In this document: positions 49,102 to 57,481 of the stretch, piece after piece
Numbering within the stretch: the stretch's first letter is position 1
How the letters are laid out: each line of letters begins with the position of its first letter
DNA from: Bradyrhizobium macuxiense
GTDB taxonomy: Bacteria > Pseudomonadota > Alphaproteobacteria > Rhizobiales > Xanthobacteraceae
Assembly (NCBI RefSeq): GCF_007993935.1
Contig: NZ_VITY01000006.1
Span: forward strand, 389,627 to 453,626
Direction: 5' to 3'
DNA length: 64,000 nt
The notes under the pieces: model-generated
Databases searched by the model: none
What the model saw: only the letters and a program-made list of their open reading frames with translations
Told to the model about the DNA's origin: nothing
Made by a program: the position numbers and the translations under genes

Positions 49102-49769
49102 GGGCGTGCCGGAGAGCCGTCACAAGCCATCGTGACGCCGGATCCCTGTGGCACGACCACCAGGGTCACGGGCTGGGCAATGCCCACAGGCGGCGCCATT
49201 TGGACCTGCATCCGGCGCAGAGCGCGATCGATGCCTGCATCGACCGTGGCGCTGCCCGCCGAGCCCAACCGCTCGAACCGCTCCACGTTACCGGCCGGAT
49301 CAATCCAGAACTGCAACGCGATCCGATAACTGCCCGGCCGCGCATCGGCCTCCCCGCACAGCGCGGCCCGAAGGCCGGTCTGCAGCCGCGCATAATAGTG
49401 GCTCACCGGAGCCGGCAGCGCCGCCGGCGTCGTGGCCGGTGTCGGATAGAGGACGAAAGATGTCTCCCCGAGCACGCGCGCCGACAGACCGGTGCCTGCG
49501 AGCAGCCGCGCGAGCGCCATGCCCGCAGTCATGGGTCCCCGGACGGCGCTGGAATGCCGTCCGGCCGTCAGGTTGCTGTTGTAGAGGACGCTCCGACCAG
49601 CCACGTCACCATACTGCTCCAGCGCGGCTGCCAGCGGCTGAGCCGCGATATCGAAGTCGATTTGTCTCCCCTCCGCCGATGCCTTCGGCGCCGCCAAGAC
49701 AATGGCACCGAACATCAGCGCACGGCACAGCCGGGCGCTCCGGGCCTGCGCTCGCGCATCCGGGGTCAA
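49098..49769 (-). CDS. Periplasmic STN domain protein with C-terminal TonB-like domain
   Basis: This 223-residue protein starts at TTG, chosen because GAGGAG is 5 nt upstream and a signal peptide (RALMFGAIVLAAPKASAEG) follows. Residues ~35-105 form an STN (secretin/TonB short N-terminal) domain: FDIAAQPLAAALEQYGDVAG. Residues ~125-220 resemble a TonB C-terminal domain: FWIDPAGNVERFERLGSAGS. A TonB-dependent receptor normally carries the STN domain that signals to FecR; here it stands alone with a TonB-like end. It is the first gene of the operon. Confidence 0.82.
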   Translation of the reverse strand: MTPDARAQARSARLCRALMFGAIVLAAPKASAEGRQIDFDIAAQPLAAALEQYGDVAGRSVLYNSNLTAGRHSSAVRGPMTAGMALARLLAGTGLSARVLGETSFVLYPTPATTPAALPAPVSHYYARLQTGLRAALCGEADARPGSYRIALQFWIDPAGNVERFERLGSAGSATVDAGIDRALRRMQVQMAPPVGIAQPVTLVVVPQGSGVTMACDGSPARP

Positions 49770-50301
49770 CTCGACTCCTCGCGTTACAAGATTGTCATGG
49801 TCGGGCGGGGACCATAGGCAGACCGTGTAACAGTCTCATGTCAGGAAGATCGGATAAATGCGAACGATCACAGCGGCCAGCAGGTAAGCGCCGCACGATG
49901 CACTCCAACGCCAACCCAGCGTCATAGGCTGCAATCCCGCCGGCGCATCCTGGGCAGGAAATCGCAGCCGACCATCGTCAGCTTCACATGACGCGTCGAT
50001 CGCTCGAGCAGCGGCGCGTCGAGACTCTCCTCCAGCTTCTGGATGTGTCGGCTGGGAAAGGTCAGGTGCCTTCGTCCCGCACCACCCGCAGAGGCTGCGA
50101 AGCAGCAATAGCGTTCTCAGCAGCGAACTTGCATTATTTCCAGATCGGCCTTACTTGTTCACCCAAGGTGCCGAAGGGGTGCCTTCCCGCGCAAGAGGCC
50201 CTCACCCTTCGACACTGGTTCGCTTTCCCCGTTGCGATACATGCTTTGAAAAGCATCGGGGTTACGACGACTCACTCGACCCTTTGTTCGGCAGAGCGGG
50301 A
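49770..50301. other. Gene-poor region with a decayed LysR regulator
   Basis: These 532 bp contain the LysR relic at 49922-50125 on the minus strand and no intact gene. Near the start, on the minus strand, GTTACA and TGTAAC form an inverted pair just upstream of the STN gene and may belong to its promoter. A 90-residue minus-strand frame at 49836-50108 overlaps the relic and is not convincing. Confidence 0.5.
49922..50125 (-). pseudogene. LysR family regulator remnant (helix-turn-helix only)
   Basis: In one minus-strand frame the translation gives HLTFPSRHIQKLEESLDAPL, then LERSTRHVKLT and GCDFLPR, ending at a TGA near 49922. This is the DNA-binding domain and linker of a LysR protein. Two residues (typically LS) are lost before RHIQKLEE, and the effector-binding domain is gone. 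The upstream helix is in a shifted frame. It is a relic. Confidence 0.65.
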
Positions 50302-50934
50302 ATGCCGAAATCCCAACGGAGGGTTGTTGTGCCTTTATCTCCATCAGAAGAAATCGAGCTTGCGTCGACACATGTCGCCGCTAGCGAGCTCCTGCGCGAA
50401 GTCAAGATTCGTGCCCGAATTCGTCTGCATGATCTGTCCAACCAGGTGCCAGATGCGATCTTCTATGCACGCTGGATCTCAAGGAAACGACGCTGGGCTT
50501 TGCCCGCATCCTGGAAGCTTGCGCAGGCCCTCAACATCGTTTCCACGGAACTTGGATTTCAAGATTGGGAGCACCTTCGCCGCGTTTTGGAGGGGCGGGC
50601 CCAACTGTCCGATGATTTGGGCGGCCTTTGGTACGATCTTCGTTGCCAATTCCTGCTCAACAGTTGGTTCGCGACCTATGCTGACGCCAGCTCGTTCTGT
50701 CGCCAAGGTGGTGAGCGGTTTCTGTTCCCGTTCGCAAAGCAGATCGTCGTCGGCGATGCTAATTTCGTTCGAATGCTAGGGCTGGATCCCGCGTCACCGC
50801 TCTGGAAGGAGACGCGGAACGATCTCTTCGCAAGCTATGGTTCCCCCGCCTGGCGGGCCCTTTGCTCGGCTCGCCTGGTGGCGACCCGTGGTCGCTTGCC
50901 GATTGGCCGCACGCCAACCGCGCGCAATCTTTGA
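50302..50934 (+). CDS. Hypothetical protein with a GFxDWxxL motif
   Basis: This 210-residue protein has no recognised catalytic domain. The ATG at 50302 follows GAGCGGGA; the frame stays open further upstream without a better start. Residues 30-60 are basic and helical. GFQDWEHL (85-92) after a predicted helix resembles the LGFRDWNTL string found near the N-terminus of some glyoxalase-superfamily and hypothetical rhizobial proteins. The C-terminal 40 residues are rich in Arg. GC is lower than in the flanking operons, which suggests acquisition. Function unknown. Confidence 0.6.
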   Translation: MPKSQRRVVVPLSPSEEIELASTHVAASELLREVKIRARIRLHDLSNQVPDAIFYARWISRKRRWALPASWKLAQALNIVSTELGFQDWEHLRRVLEGRAQLSDDLGGLWYDLRCQFLLNSWFATYADASSFCRQGGERFLFPFAKQIVVGDANFVRMLGLDPASPLWKETRNDLFASYGSPAWRALCSARLVATRGRLPIGRTPTARNL

Positions 50935-51021
50935 CTCGAGCGATACGTCTGCAGGGCGATGCGCCTTGAGACGCCTACGCACTCCCCCGGTTTCGACCAC
51001 ATCTCAAAGAAACAAGAAAAC

Positions 51022-51804
51022 ATGTTCGCAGATTTCGCTACGTCAATCGACGGAACTCGCATTGCCTATGAAATCACTGGCTCAGGTCCAGCTGTCGTGC
51101 TTCTGCACGGTGGGGCTCAGTCACGCCAAACGTGGCGAGCTGCTGGCTATCTGGACAAGTTGAGCTCGAACTTCACCGTCCTGACCATGGACTTTCGCGG
51201 TCACGGTGACAGCGATAAGCCCGCAAGCGTGGAGGCATACGGCATTGAGCGCCACTGCCAAGACATCTTGTCCGTTGCCGATCACGCGGGCATCGAACGA
51301 TTCTCGCTTTGGGGGTATTCTTTTGGAGCAAATACTGGCCGCTATCTTGCTGCCGAATCCGAGCGTGTAGCTCGGTTCGTGATGGTCGGTGTGCCGTTCG
51401 GTCCTGGCGCCTCCGGCGACTTCCGCCGCATGGTGATGGGTGTTCGGAATCGCTGGATACCGATCCTGCGCGCGCAAAGCGAGGGGACACTCGATTTGGA
51501 GTCGCTTACGGATCCTGAGCGCGCTTATCTTCAGAGCTCCCGTGCGCAGCATGAAGTTCCTTGGCTTACCGCCATGCTCGACTGGCGCGAAATCGTCCCA
51601 GCGCAACTGCTCTGTCCGACGCTTTGGATCTTGGGCGGGAAAAATTCGGTTGCGCTGGAAAATGCCCGGAGCATCGGATCCGCTTTGGCGAATTCCAAGG
51701 TGTCGCTATGCACGATCGATGGACTGACGCATGAAATGGAAATGAGCGACATCGACAATGTCTTGCCGCGCGTCCAGGAATTCATCAGGAACACCCCCGA
51801 GTAA
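51022..51804 (+). CDS. Alpha/beta hydrolase
   Basis: This 260-residue protein has the alpha/beta-hydrolase fold: oxyanion HGG at 29-31, DFRGHGDSD near 57-65, and the nucleophile elbow GYSFG with Ser100. The catalytic His is probably in GLTHEME near 240. The usual acid loop (GxxD) reads ILGGKNS, so the expected Asp is Asn or has moved. The ATG at 51022 is used because it begins the conserved domain; a longer frame starts at 50959. It stands alone between decayed regulators, and its substrate is unknown. Confidence 0.88.
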   Translation: MFADFATSIDGTRIAYEITGSGPAVVLLHGGAQSRQTWRAAGYLDKLSSNFTVLTMDFRGHGDSDKPASVEAYGIERHCQDILSVADHAGIERFSLWGYSFGANTGRYLAAESERVARFVMVGVPFGPGASGDFRRMVMGVRNRWIPILRAQSEGTLDLESLTDPERAYLQSSRAQHEVPWLTAMLDWREIVPAQLLCPTLWILGGKNSVALENARSIGSALANSKVSLCTIDGLTHEMEMSDIDNVLPRVQEFIRNTPE

Positions 51805-52355
51805 GGGGCCAGAGATTTGCGCTAACGTGTGGACTGGCGGCGAATGCGACAAGAAGGGTCGCTTTTGCCGCCAGGTCGCGTTTCCGCCCCCTGGGCTAAA
51901 TGGCCGCAGCATGTGCCGCGAAACTCGAAATGGAAACAGTTCCAATCATCCGTGAAGTCAAGATAACAGGCCACGTCGAATCAACGATGGCAAACTGGTT
52001 CGGACCGATGATCGCTTCTCGACCTTCCGTCTCGTAACGGCACATCAACCGGTCAGTTGGAGATTAGGGAAATAGACCTCTTGAGGTGACTTGCGTATTT
52101 GAGCATCGCCCCGAATGACATGGTGGACTTTCGATTGAACCGACGTCACGTTGATCGTTGAAAGCAGATCAGCAGTTGCGCGACTGGGAAAGCGGCGCGA
52201 AATCCGCTCGCGAGGCCGCTCCGGCCTCAGCGTCGCGAATGCCCTCGCATAGGACCTCGCGCCAATAGGCGAATTGTTCACGGTCGGGCAGATCTTCGGT
52301 GTTCCAGATCTTCACAAGTTCACCTCGTCCGTGCATAGACCATACCAGCCGACGC
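51805..52355. other. Gene-poor region holding a decayed AraC regulator
   Basis: These 551 bp contain no intact gene. The minus-strand AraC relic at 51898-52315 fills most of it. The remainder, 51805-51897, shows nothing recognisable. Confidence 0.55.
51898..52315 (-). pseudogene. AraC family regulator remnant with several frameshifts
   Basis: A GTG at 52315 with GAGGTG upstream begins KIWNTEDLPDREQFAYWREV, the standard N-terminus of AraC-binding-like proteins, but the frame hits a stop after about 50 codons. The second frame then gives KVHHVIRGDAQIRKSPQEVY and FPNLQLTG, a third gives GREAIIGPNQFAIVDSTWPV, and a fourth gives DFTDDWNCFHFEFRG. Together they trace the sensor domain in order. The helix-turn-helix half is missing. 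At least three frameshifts make it clearly non-functional. Confidence 0.75.
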
Positions 52356-53429
52356 TTATCCCCCCGTCGCCGACATATGTCGCGAAAGCGCTGGCGGAGC
52401 CCCGTTTCGGTTGATCACGAAGTCATGCCCGCGCGGTTTGTCGCGGATCGCACCATCGATCGTACGCATCAGTTCCGTATCGTCGTGCGAGCGGCGCATC
52501 ACGGCCTTGAGATCGACAGCATCCTCCTGCCCGAGACAAGTATGGAGAATGCCGGCCGCCGTGACCCGCACCCGGTTGCAATCTTCGCAGAAATTATGGG
52601 TGAGCGGCGTGATGAAGCCGATCACCCCGCCTGTTTCCGCGACGCGGGCATAGCGCGCCGGGCCTCCGGTTCGAAGCGGAAGATCGCTCAAGGTCCAGCG
52701 CTCTTCAATAGACCTCCGCAGTTGATCGAGCGGCAGATATTGGTCGATCCGGTCGACGCCGATGTCGCCGAGCGGCATGGTCTCGATGAATGTCACGGTC
52801 ATGTTGCGGTCGTGAGCAAAGCGGATCAATCGGTCTGCTTCCGTCGCGGTGCTGCCGCGCAAGGCAACCACATTGATCTTCACCGCGAGGCCCACCGAAC
52901 GAGCGGCTTCGATCCCCTCGAGCACTTTTGCAAGCACGCCGCCGCGAGTGAGGGATCGATAAAGGTCCGGATCGAGCGTATCGAGCGACACATTGATGCG
53001 CTTCACGCCGCAACGCGCGAGACCATCCGCGAATTGCGCCAGACTCGTGCCGTTGGTCGTCAGCGTCAGTTCGCGCAGTCGCCCTGCGTTGAGCTGCGCG
53101 CCAAACGCCGCGAACAGCGTCATGATGTCCTTGCGAACCAGGGGCTCGCCGCCGGTGATCCGAATCTTGCTGACGCCGCGGCGGATGAATGCCTCTGCAA
53201 GGCGATCGAGTTCCTCAAGCGACAATAGATCCTTGCGGGGCATGAAGGTCATGTGTTCCGACATGCAGTAGACGCAGCGCAGGTCGCAGCGGTCGGTAAC
53301 CGAGAGGCGCAAATATCTGACGTGCCGACCGAACGTGTCGATCAATCCGCAAGTACCGCCGAAGGAGCCAAGCTGGGAGCGGACTTGGGAGTTGACCTGA
53401 GCGCTGGCCTGGCCGTCTGCGTTCAACAT
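52356..53429 (-). CDS. moaA: GTP 3',8-cyclase MoaA (molybdenum cofactor biosynthesis)
   Basis: This 357-residue radical SAM enzyme makes the first committed step of molybdopterin synthesis. The SAM cluster CxxxCxxC is C48, C52 and C55 (RCDLRCVYC). The C-terminal second [4Fe-4S] cluster is seen in NFCEDCNRVRV and TCLG, and the protein ends in the typical GG. An N-terminal extension of ~25 residues precedes the conserved core. It is last in an operon with a molybdoenzyme, and the gene overlaps the reductase gene by 7 nt, so it probably boosts cofactor supply for that enzyme. Confidence 0.95.
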   Translation of the reverse strand: MLNADGQASAQVNSQVRSQLGSFGGTCGLIDTFGRHVRYLRLSVTDRCDLRCVYCMSEHMTFMPRKDLLSLEELDRLAEAFIRRGVSKIRITGGEPLVRKDIMTLFAAFGAQLNAGRLRELTLTTNGTSLAQFADGLARCGVKRINVSLDTLDPDLYRSLTRGGVLAKVLEGIEAARSVGLAVKINVVALRGSTATEADRLIRFAHDRNMTVTFIETMPLGDIGVDRIDQYLPLDQLRRSIEERWTLSDLPLRTGGPARYARVAETGGVIGFITPLTHNFCEDCNRVRVTAAGILHTCLGQEDAVDLKAVMRRSHDDTELMRTIDGAIRDKPRGHDFVINRNGAPPALSRHMSATGG

Positions 53430-54775
53430 GCGACGCCTCCGCCGGCGGCAGCAAACATCTCGTCTATGGCGATGAATTTCTCCCGAGGCTTCCCTTTCGC
53501 TCCGCCACGCGCGACCTCTTCCGCGTCGATGCGTGTCCAGGCTGGATAGTCGACGAAGCGCCGGATCGACTTCCCCGCGAACAGGCTGTCGGGCTGCCCC
53601 GGCGGCTCATCGAGCTGTGACAGATCAGCCAGCAAATTGCCCACCGTCTCGACGCTGCAGGCGCGGTTCGTGCCGATGGTCCCCTGCGGGCCGCGCTTGC
53701 CCCAGCCGCAGACATAGACGCCGGGCAGAACGCTGCCGGCAATTGCGAGCCGGCCGCCAATATTGGCGTGAATGCCCCTGGTCTCGTCATAGGGAATGCC
53801 GCCAACCGGCGCCGCACGGCGGCCGATGCTGGAGAACACCAGGCCACAATCAAGGATCAGGGGTCGCTGGGCAACACCTCGACTGAATGACATTTGCCGG
53901 ACCCGCATGTCGCCCTCAATGCCAAGCGGGGCGAGGTTGAACAGGAACACGCAACGTCGCCGCTTCGTGTTCTGGTGCGTCGCGAATTCCCGGAGCATGG
54001 CGAGAACAGCTTCCGCCTCGCTGTCCGGACCAGGAGCCGGAGTAACCACGCCTAGAGCGATTTCGGCAAAGCCATCGAGGTCGACGACCGGATCGCAGTC
54101 GGCAAGCTCCGCAAATTCCTGGAGCTCCTTTGCGGCAAAGCGCGTCTGATCGGGCCCGCGCCGCCCGACCAGATAGATCTCACGAACCTGACTGGCCGCG
54201 AGCGCCTCCTGCGCATGCGCGGCGATGTCGGTATGACGCAGTTCGTCCGGCGTCTTCGCAAGGATCCTCGCCACGTCCAGCGCCACATTGCCGTGACCGA
54301 TGATCACCGCTTGCTCGGCATCGAGATCGAAGCGGAGATGACGGAAGTCCGGATGACCGTTGTACCAGGCGACAAAATCGCCGGCTTGATAGCTGCCCGA
54401 AAGCCCTTCGCCGGGGATGTCCATGAGCCGGCCGACGGGCGCGCCGGTGGCGAGGATGACGGCATGGTAGCAGGACCGCAGCGCGCCAATTGTCACGACC
54501 CCTCCGATCTCGACGCCGCCGAAGAAACGAAAGCCCGGCATCTCCGCGATGCGGTCGAAGACACGGGTCACCTGCTTCAGCTTGGGATGATCCGGCGCGA
54601 CGCCAAAGCGCACCAGCCCATATGGCACCGGCAAGCGTTCGAACATGTCGACGTCAACGGTTCGCCCGGACCGCAGCAGCGCTTCCGCGGCGTAGAATCC
54701 GCTCGGCCCGGCCCCAACGACCGCAACGCGATAGCGACCCGCGGCTCGTTCGTGTGAGGGCGCTCCGAGGGTCAT
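53423..54775 (-). CDS. FAD-dependent ferredoxin-NADP reductase (adrenodoxin reductase/FprA type)
   Basis: This 450-residue flavoprotein has the FAD motif VAVVGAGPSGFYAAEALL near residue 18, followed by VPYGLVRFGVAPDHPKLKQV, a diagnostic block of the adrenodoxin reductase/FprA family. An NADP-binding IIGHGNVALDVARIL lies near 160, and the C-terminal CGWGKRGPQGTIGTNR block is present. It would move electrons between NADP(H) and the adjacent ferredoxin. It overlaps the ferredoxin gene by 4 nt. Confidence 0.92.
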   Translation of the reverse strand: MTLGAPSHERAAGRYRVAVVGAGPSGFYAAEALLRSGRTVDVDMFERLPVPYGLVRFGVAPDHPKLKQVTRVFDRIAEMPGFRFFGGVEIGGVVTIGALRSCYHAVILATGAPVGRLMDIPGEGLSGSYQAGDFVAWYNGHPDFRHLRFDLDAEQAVIIGHGNVALDVARILAKTPDELRHTDIAAHAQEALAASQVREIYLVGRRGPDQTRFAAKELQEFAELADCDPVVDLDGFAEIALGVVTPAPGPDSEAEAVLAMLREFATHQNTKRRRCVFLFNLAPLGIEGDMRVRQMSFSRGVAQRPLILDCGLVFSSIGRRAAPVGGIPYDETRGIHANIGGRLAIAGSVLPGVYVCGWGKRGPQGTIGTNRACSVETVGNLLADLSQLDEPPGQPDSLFAGKSIRRFVDYPAWTRIDAEEVARGGAKGKPREKFIAIDEMFAAAGGGVAC

Positions 54776-55077
54776 CGCAGGATCATCGCCTTGCGCTCAT
54801 CCGCGCCCGGCAACGGCGGAAGCCGGCTCGTGACGACAGGCGTCTCCGCCGCCCTACGGCGGTTGATCTCGATCCACTCTAGCTTGTCGGCAGGCAGCTT
54901 GTGCGCGGCCTTTATCGCACCGACCGGACAGACCGGAACGCAACCGCCGCAGTCGATGCAATTGGTCGGATCGATGTAGGTCATGCTGTCGTCAATATGG
55001 AAACATTCGACGGGACAGACGCTGACGCACTCGGTATAGCGGCAGCCGGCGCAGAGATCCGTTACAACATAGGGCAT
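54772..55077 (-). CDS. 7Fe-type ferredoxin (FdxA-like)
   Basis: This 101-residue ferredoxin has nine cysteines in the 7Fe pattern: C9, C12, C17, C21 and C25, then C40, C43, C46 and C50 (CIDCGGCVPVC), which hold one [3Fe-4S] and one [4Fe-4S] cluster. The ATG at 55077 is chosen because it begins the conserved MPYVVTDLC; a longer open frame upstream has no homology. The C-terminal half (~45 residues) is a basic-rich tail as in FdxA. It connects the reductase downstream with the molybdoenzyme upstream. Confidence 0.92.
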   Translation of the reverse strand: MPYVVTDLCAGCRYTECVSVCPVECFHIDDSMTYIDPTNCIDCGGCVPVCPVGAIKAAHKLPADKLEWIEINRRRAAETPVVTSRLPPLPGADERKAMILR

Positions 55078-55133
55078 CGTCGCTTCTTTCGTTGGAGACA
55101 ACTCACACGGCCAACCGCAGGCCGCGCTTGCCG

Positions 55134-57260
55134 TCAGGCGGTCGCCACCTGCACCAGAACGTCGGAAAATGTGGGAGCGCGGCCGAGATCCGCGTAGGCC
55201 GGCGGCGTCACCGCATGGACGGTCGCACCCTTGCGGTTCGAACGGTGCCAATATCCCGCCGGCGCGACCACCACCCCCCGCATGACATCGGCCGACAGCG
55301 TTGCAAATGCCTCAAACGAACCACGGTGATTGAAGACACGGATCGGCGCACCCGCTACAATACCGCGCGAAGCCGCATCTTCGGGATGCAGGACCACCAT
55401 TTGCTGCTCACCGGCCAAGACCTGCTGCGCAGGCAGATTGCCGTAATTCGAGTTCAGAAGCGCGTGACTCTTCGGCGAGATCAGGCTCAACGGGTAGCGT
55501 TCGGCTTCCGCCGGAGCCGTCATCGGACTCTCATTCGGCGCGATATAATGCGGCAAGGGATCGACGGGGTCGCCAGCCTGGTCGGCGCCGTAGCCCTGCC
55601 GGAATAGCGGCACGACAAAGTTGCCGCCTTCGGCGATGCTCGACTTGAACTCGCATTTTCCGGAGGGTGTCGGGAAATTGCCGTCGCGATGTGGCGCCCA
55701 TTCGTCCGGATGCTGGAGCGACAGCCGGGCAAAACCAGTCTTCTTGAGCTGCTCGAGGCTGATGCCTCGCAGCGCGGGACTGGTCCAGTCCATCGACGCT
55801 TCGATCATCTCGTCGTCGGATCGCAAGAAGAATGGATCGTCGATATCCATGGCCGCGGCCAGGCGCCGGAACAACTCGGTGTTGGAGACGGCTTCTCCGA
55901 GCGGAGCAATGGCCGGATTGTTGTAGGACAGATAGAGGTGCCCCCAGGAGAACATGATGTCCTTCTGCTCCAGCTGGGTGGTCGCAGGCAGCACGATGTC
56001 GGCATATTTGGCGGTGTCGGTGAGGAAGTGCTCGCTGACGACCGTGAACAGGTCCTCTCGCGCCAGTCCGCGCTCGAGCCTGTCCTGCTCGGTGACCATG
56101 GCCATCGGATTGGCGTTGTAGACGAACAGCGATCTGATCGGCGGTCCCTCGGGCAAGTCGCCCGTCAATGCTGCGCCGAGACGCCAGGTATTGATCACGC
56201 GCATCTTGGCGGGCTGCAGGTCGGGACGCATCAAATTCGGCCAGTTGACCGGAAATGCCCAGATCGGAAGCTGGAGCAGACCGCCTCCGACATGCTTCCA
56301 GGCACCGATCAAGGCGGGCAGGCACGCGATGGCGCGAACCGTCTGTCCGCCGCCGGCATGGCGCTCCACGGCAACGCCGATCCGGACGACCGCCGGCGGC
56401 GTGGTCGCATATTCGCGTGCAAGCCTGATGATGTCTTCGGCCGGAATGCCGGTCTCGCTCGCGGCGAACTCCGGCGTGTAGGTCGACGCTCGCGCTGCGA
56501 GCTCATCGAATCCGATGGTGTGCTTATCGATATAATCGCGGTCGATCAGCTGTTCCTTGATGACGACGTGAATCATGGCCAAGGCCAGGGCGCAATCGGT
56601 CCCCGGGCGGATCTGGAGATGCCAGTCGGCCAGGGCCGCGGTTCGGGTCCGGACCGGGTCGATCACGACCAGCTTCGCACCGCTTTTTTTCGCCTTCTCG
56701 ATGAACGGCCAATGATGCGAGTTGGTGCTCAGCGTATTGCAGGCCCAGAGGATGATGTACTTGGAATGAACGAAGCTCTCGGGGTCGACGCCCGGCGTAT
56801 GCCCGATCGTCATCATGTAGGCGGTGCACGAAGCCGAATCGCAGAAGGTGCGTTCGGAGACCGAGGCGCCGAGCTTGTTGAACAGGGGATCGCCGACATT
56901 GAGGCCATTGATGATGCCCTGCGTGCCGAGATAGCTATAGGGCAGGATCGCCTCGGCGCCGCTCTCGGCGATGATTGCCTTCCACCGCGCCGCGATCTCG
57001 CCGACGGCTTCATCCCAGGAGATGCGCGCGAAGCTGCCGCTCCCTTTCGGACCCACGCGCCTGAGCGGATAGAGCACGCGCTGGTCGCTGTAGACCCGCT
57101 CCTCGTAATTGTTCACCTTCACGCACAGCCTGCCCCTGGTGAAGGGATGGTCGGGATTGCCCCGAACGGCGATCGCTTTGCCGTCCTCTACGGTGGTGAG
57201 GATCGAACAGGTATCGGGACAGTCATGTGGGCATGCACCAACGACTATGCTCTGGGCCAT
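55134..57260 (-). CDS. Molybdopterin oxidoreductase (DMSO reductase superfamily)
   Basis: This 708-residue enzyme has an N-terminal [4Fe-4S] motif: C10, C14, C18 and C46 (CPHDCPDTC). It has the molybdopterin domains and a C-terminal dinucleotide-binding domain (SHALLNSNYGNLP). The Mo-ligand region is near TFCDSASCTAYM (140-150), with two cysteines and serines as candidates. There is no Tat signal, so it is probably cytoplasmic. The best family guess is a soluble hydroxylase or transhydroxylase-like enzyme, as in resorcinol hydroxylase or acetylene hydratase relatives, using the ferredoxin/reductase chain. The reaction is unknown. Confidence 0.88.
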   Translation of the reverse strand: MAQSIVVGACPHDCPDTCSILTTVEDGKAIAVRGNPDHPFTRGRLCVKVNNYEERVYSDQRVLYPLRRVGPKGSGSFARISWDEAVGEIAARWKAIIAESGAEAILPYSYLGTQGIINGLNVGDPLFNKLGASVSERTFCDSASCTAYMMTIGHTPGVDPESFVHSKYIILWACNTLSTNSHHWPFIEKAKKSGAKLVVIDPVRTRTAALADWHLQIRPGTDCALALAMIHVVIKEQLIDRDYIDKHTIGFDELAARASTYTPEFAASETGIPAEDIIRLAREYATTPPAVVRIGVAVERHAGGGQTVRAIACLPALIGAWKHVGGGLLQLPIWAFPVNWPNLMRPDLQPAKMRVINTWRLGAALTGDLPEGPPIRSLFVYNANPMAMVTEQDRLERGLAREDLFTVVSEHFLTDTAKYADIVLPATTQLEQKDIMFSWGHLYLSYNNPAIAPLGEAVSNTELFRRLAAAMDIDDPFFLRSDDEMIEASMDWTSPALRGISLEQLKKTGFARLSLQHPDEWAPHRDGNFPTPSGKCEFKSSIAEGGNFVVPLFRQGYGADQAGDPVDPLPHYIAPNESPMTAPAEAERYPLSLISPKSHALLNSNYGNLPAQQVLAGEQQMVVLHPEDAASRGIVAGAPIRVFNHRGSFEAFATLSADVMRGVVVAPAGYWHRSNRKGATVHAVTPPAYADLGRAPTFSDVLVQVATA

Positions 57261-57404
57261 ATGCGCTCTCCTCCGTATCTTACGGACAACCTTGGTGCAT
57301 ACTGCCAACCATCGGAGCGGCTGGATTTATCCTGAACTGCGGAACGTTGTTCCTGGCCTGCGGACATCAGCAGGCTTGACCGTTCACCCGTCCGTCGCTG
57401 ATAC

Positions 57405-57422
57405 TTGGCACGGGTGTTGCTT
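57405..57422 (+). promoter_or_regulatory. Consensus sigma-54 promoter upstream of the AraC regulator
   Basis: TTGGCACGGGTGTTGCTT contains TGGCACG-n4-TTGCT, an exact match to the -24/-12 consensus. It lies ~60 bp upstream of the AraC-type gene and in the same direction. I see no clear TGT-n10-ACA or NtrC site in the 150 bp upstream, only a GGTGCA half-site near 57292. If used, the regulator would be under RpoN and a bacterial enhancer-binding protein. Confidence 0.65.
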
Positions 57423-57481
57423 GACATGACCGGCGTCTCAGGCGTGAGCCGCCGCTTTCTTGCAATCGAGAGGAGGGCGTA

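Noticed and set aside
49836..50108. 90-codon minus-strand frame
   Set aside because: It overlaps the LysR remnant in a different frame and has no start signal or homology.
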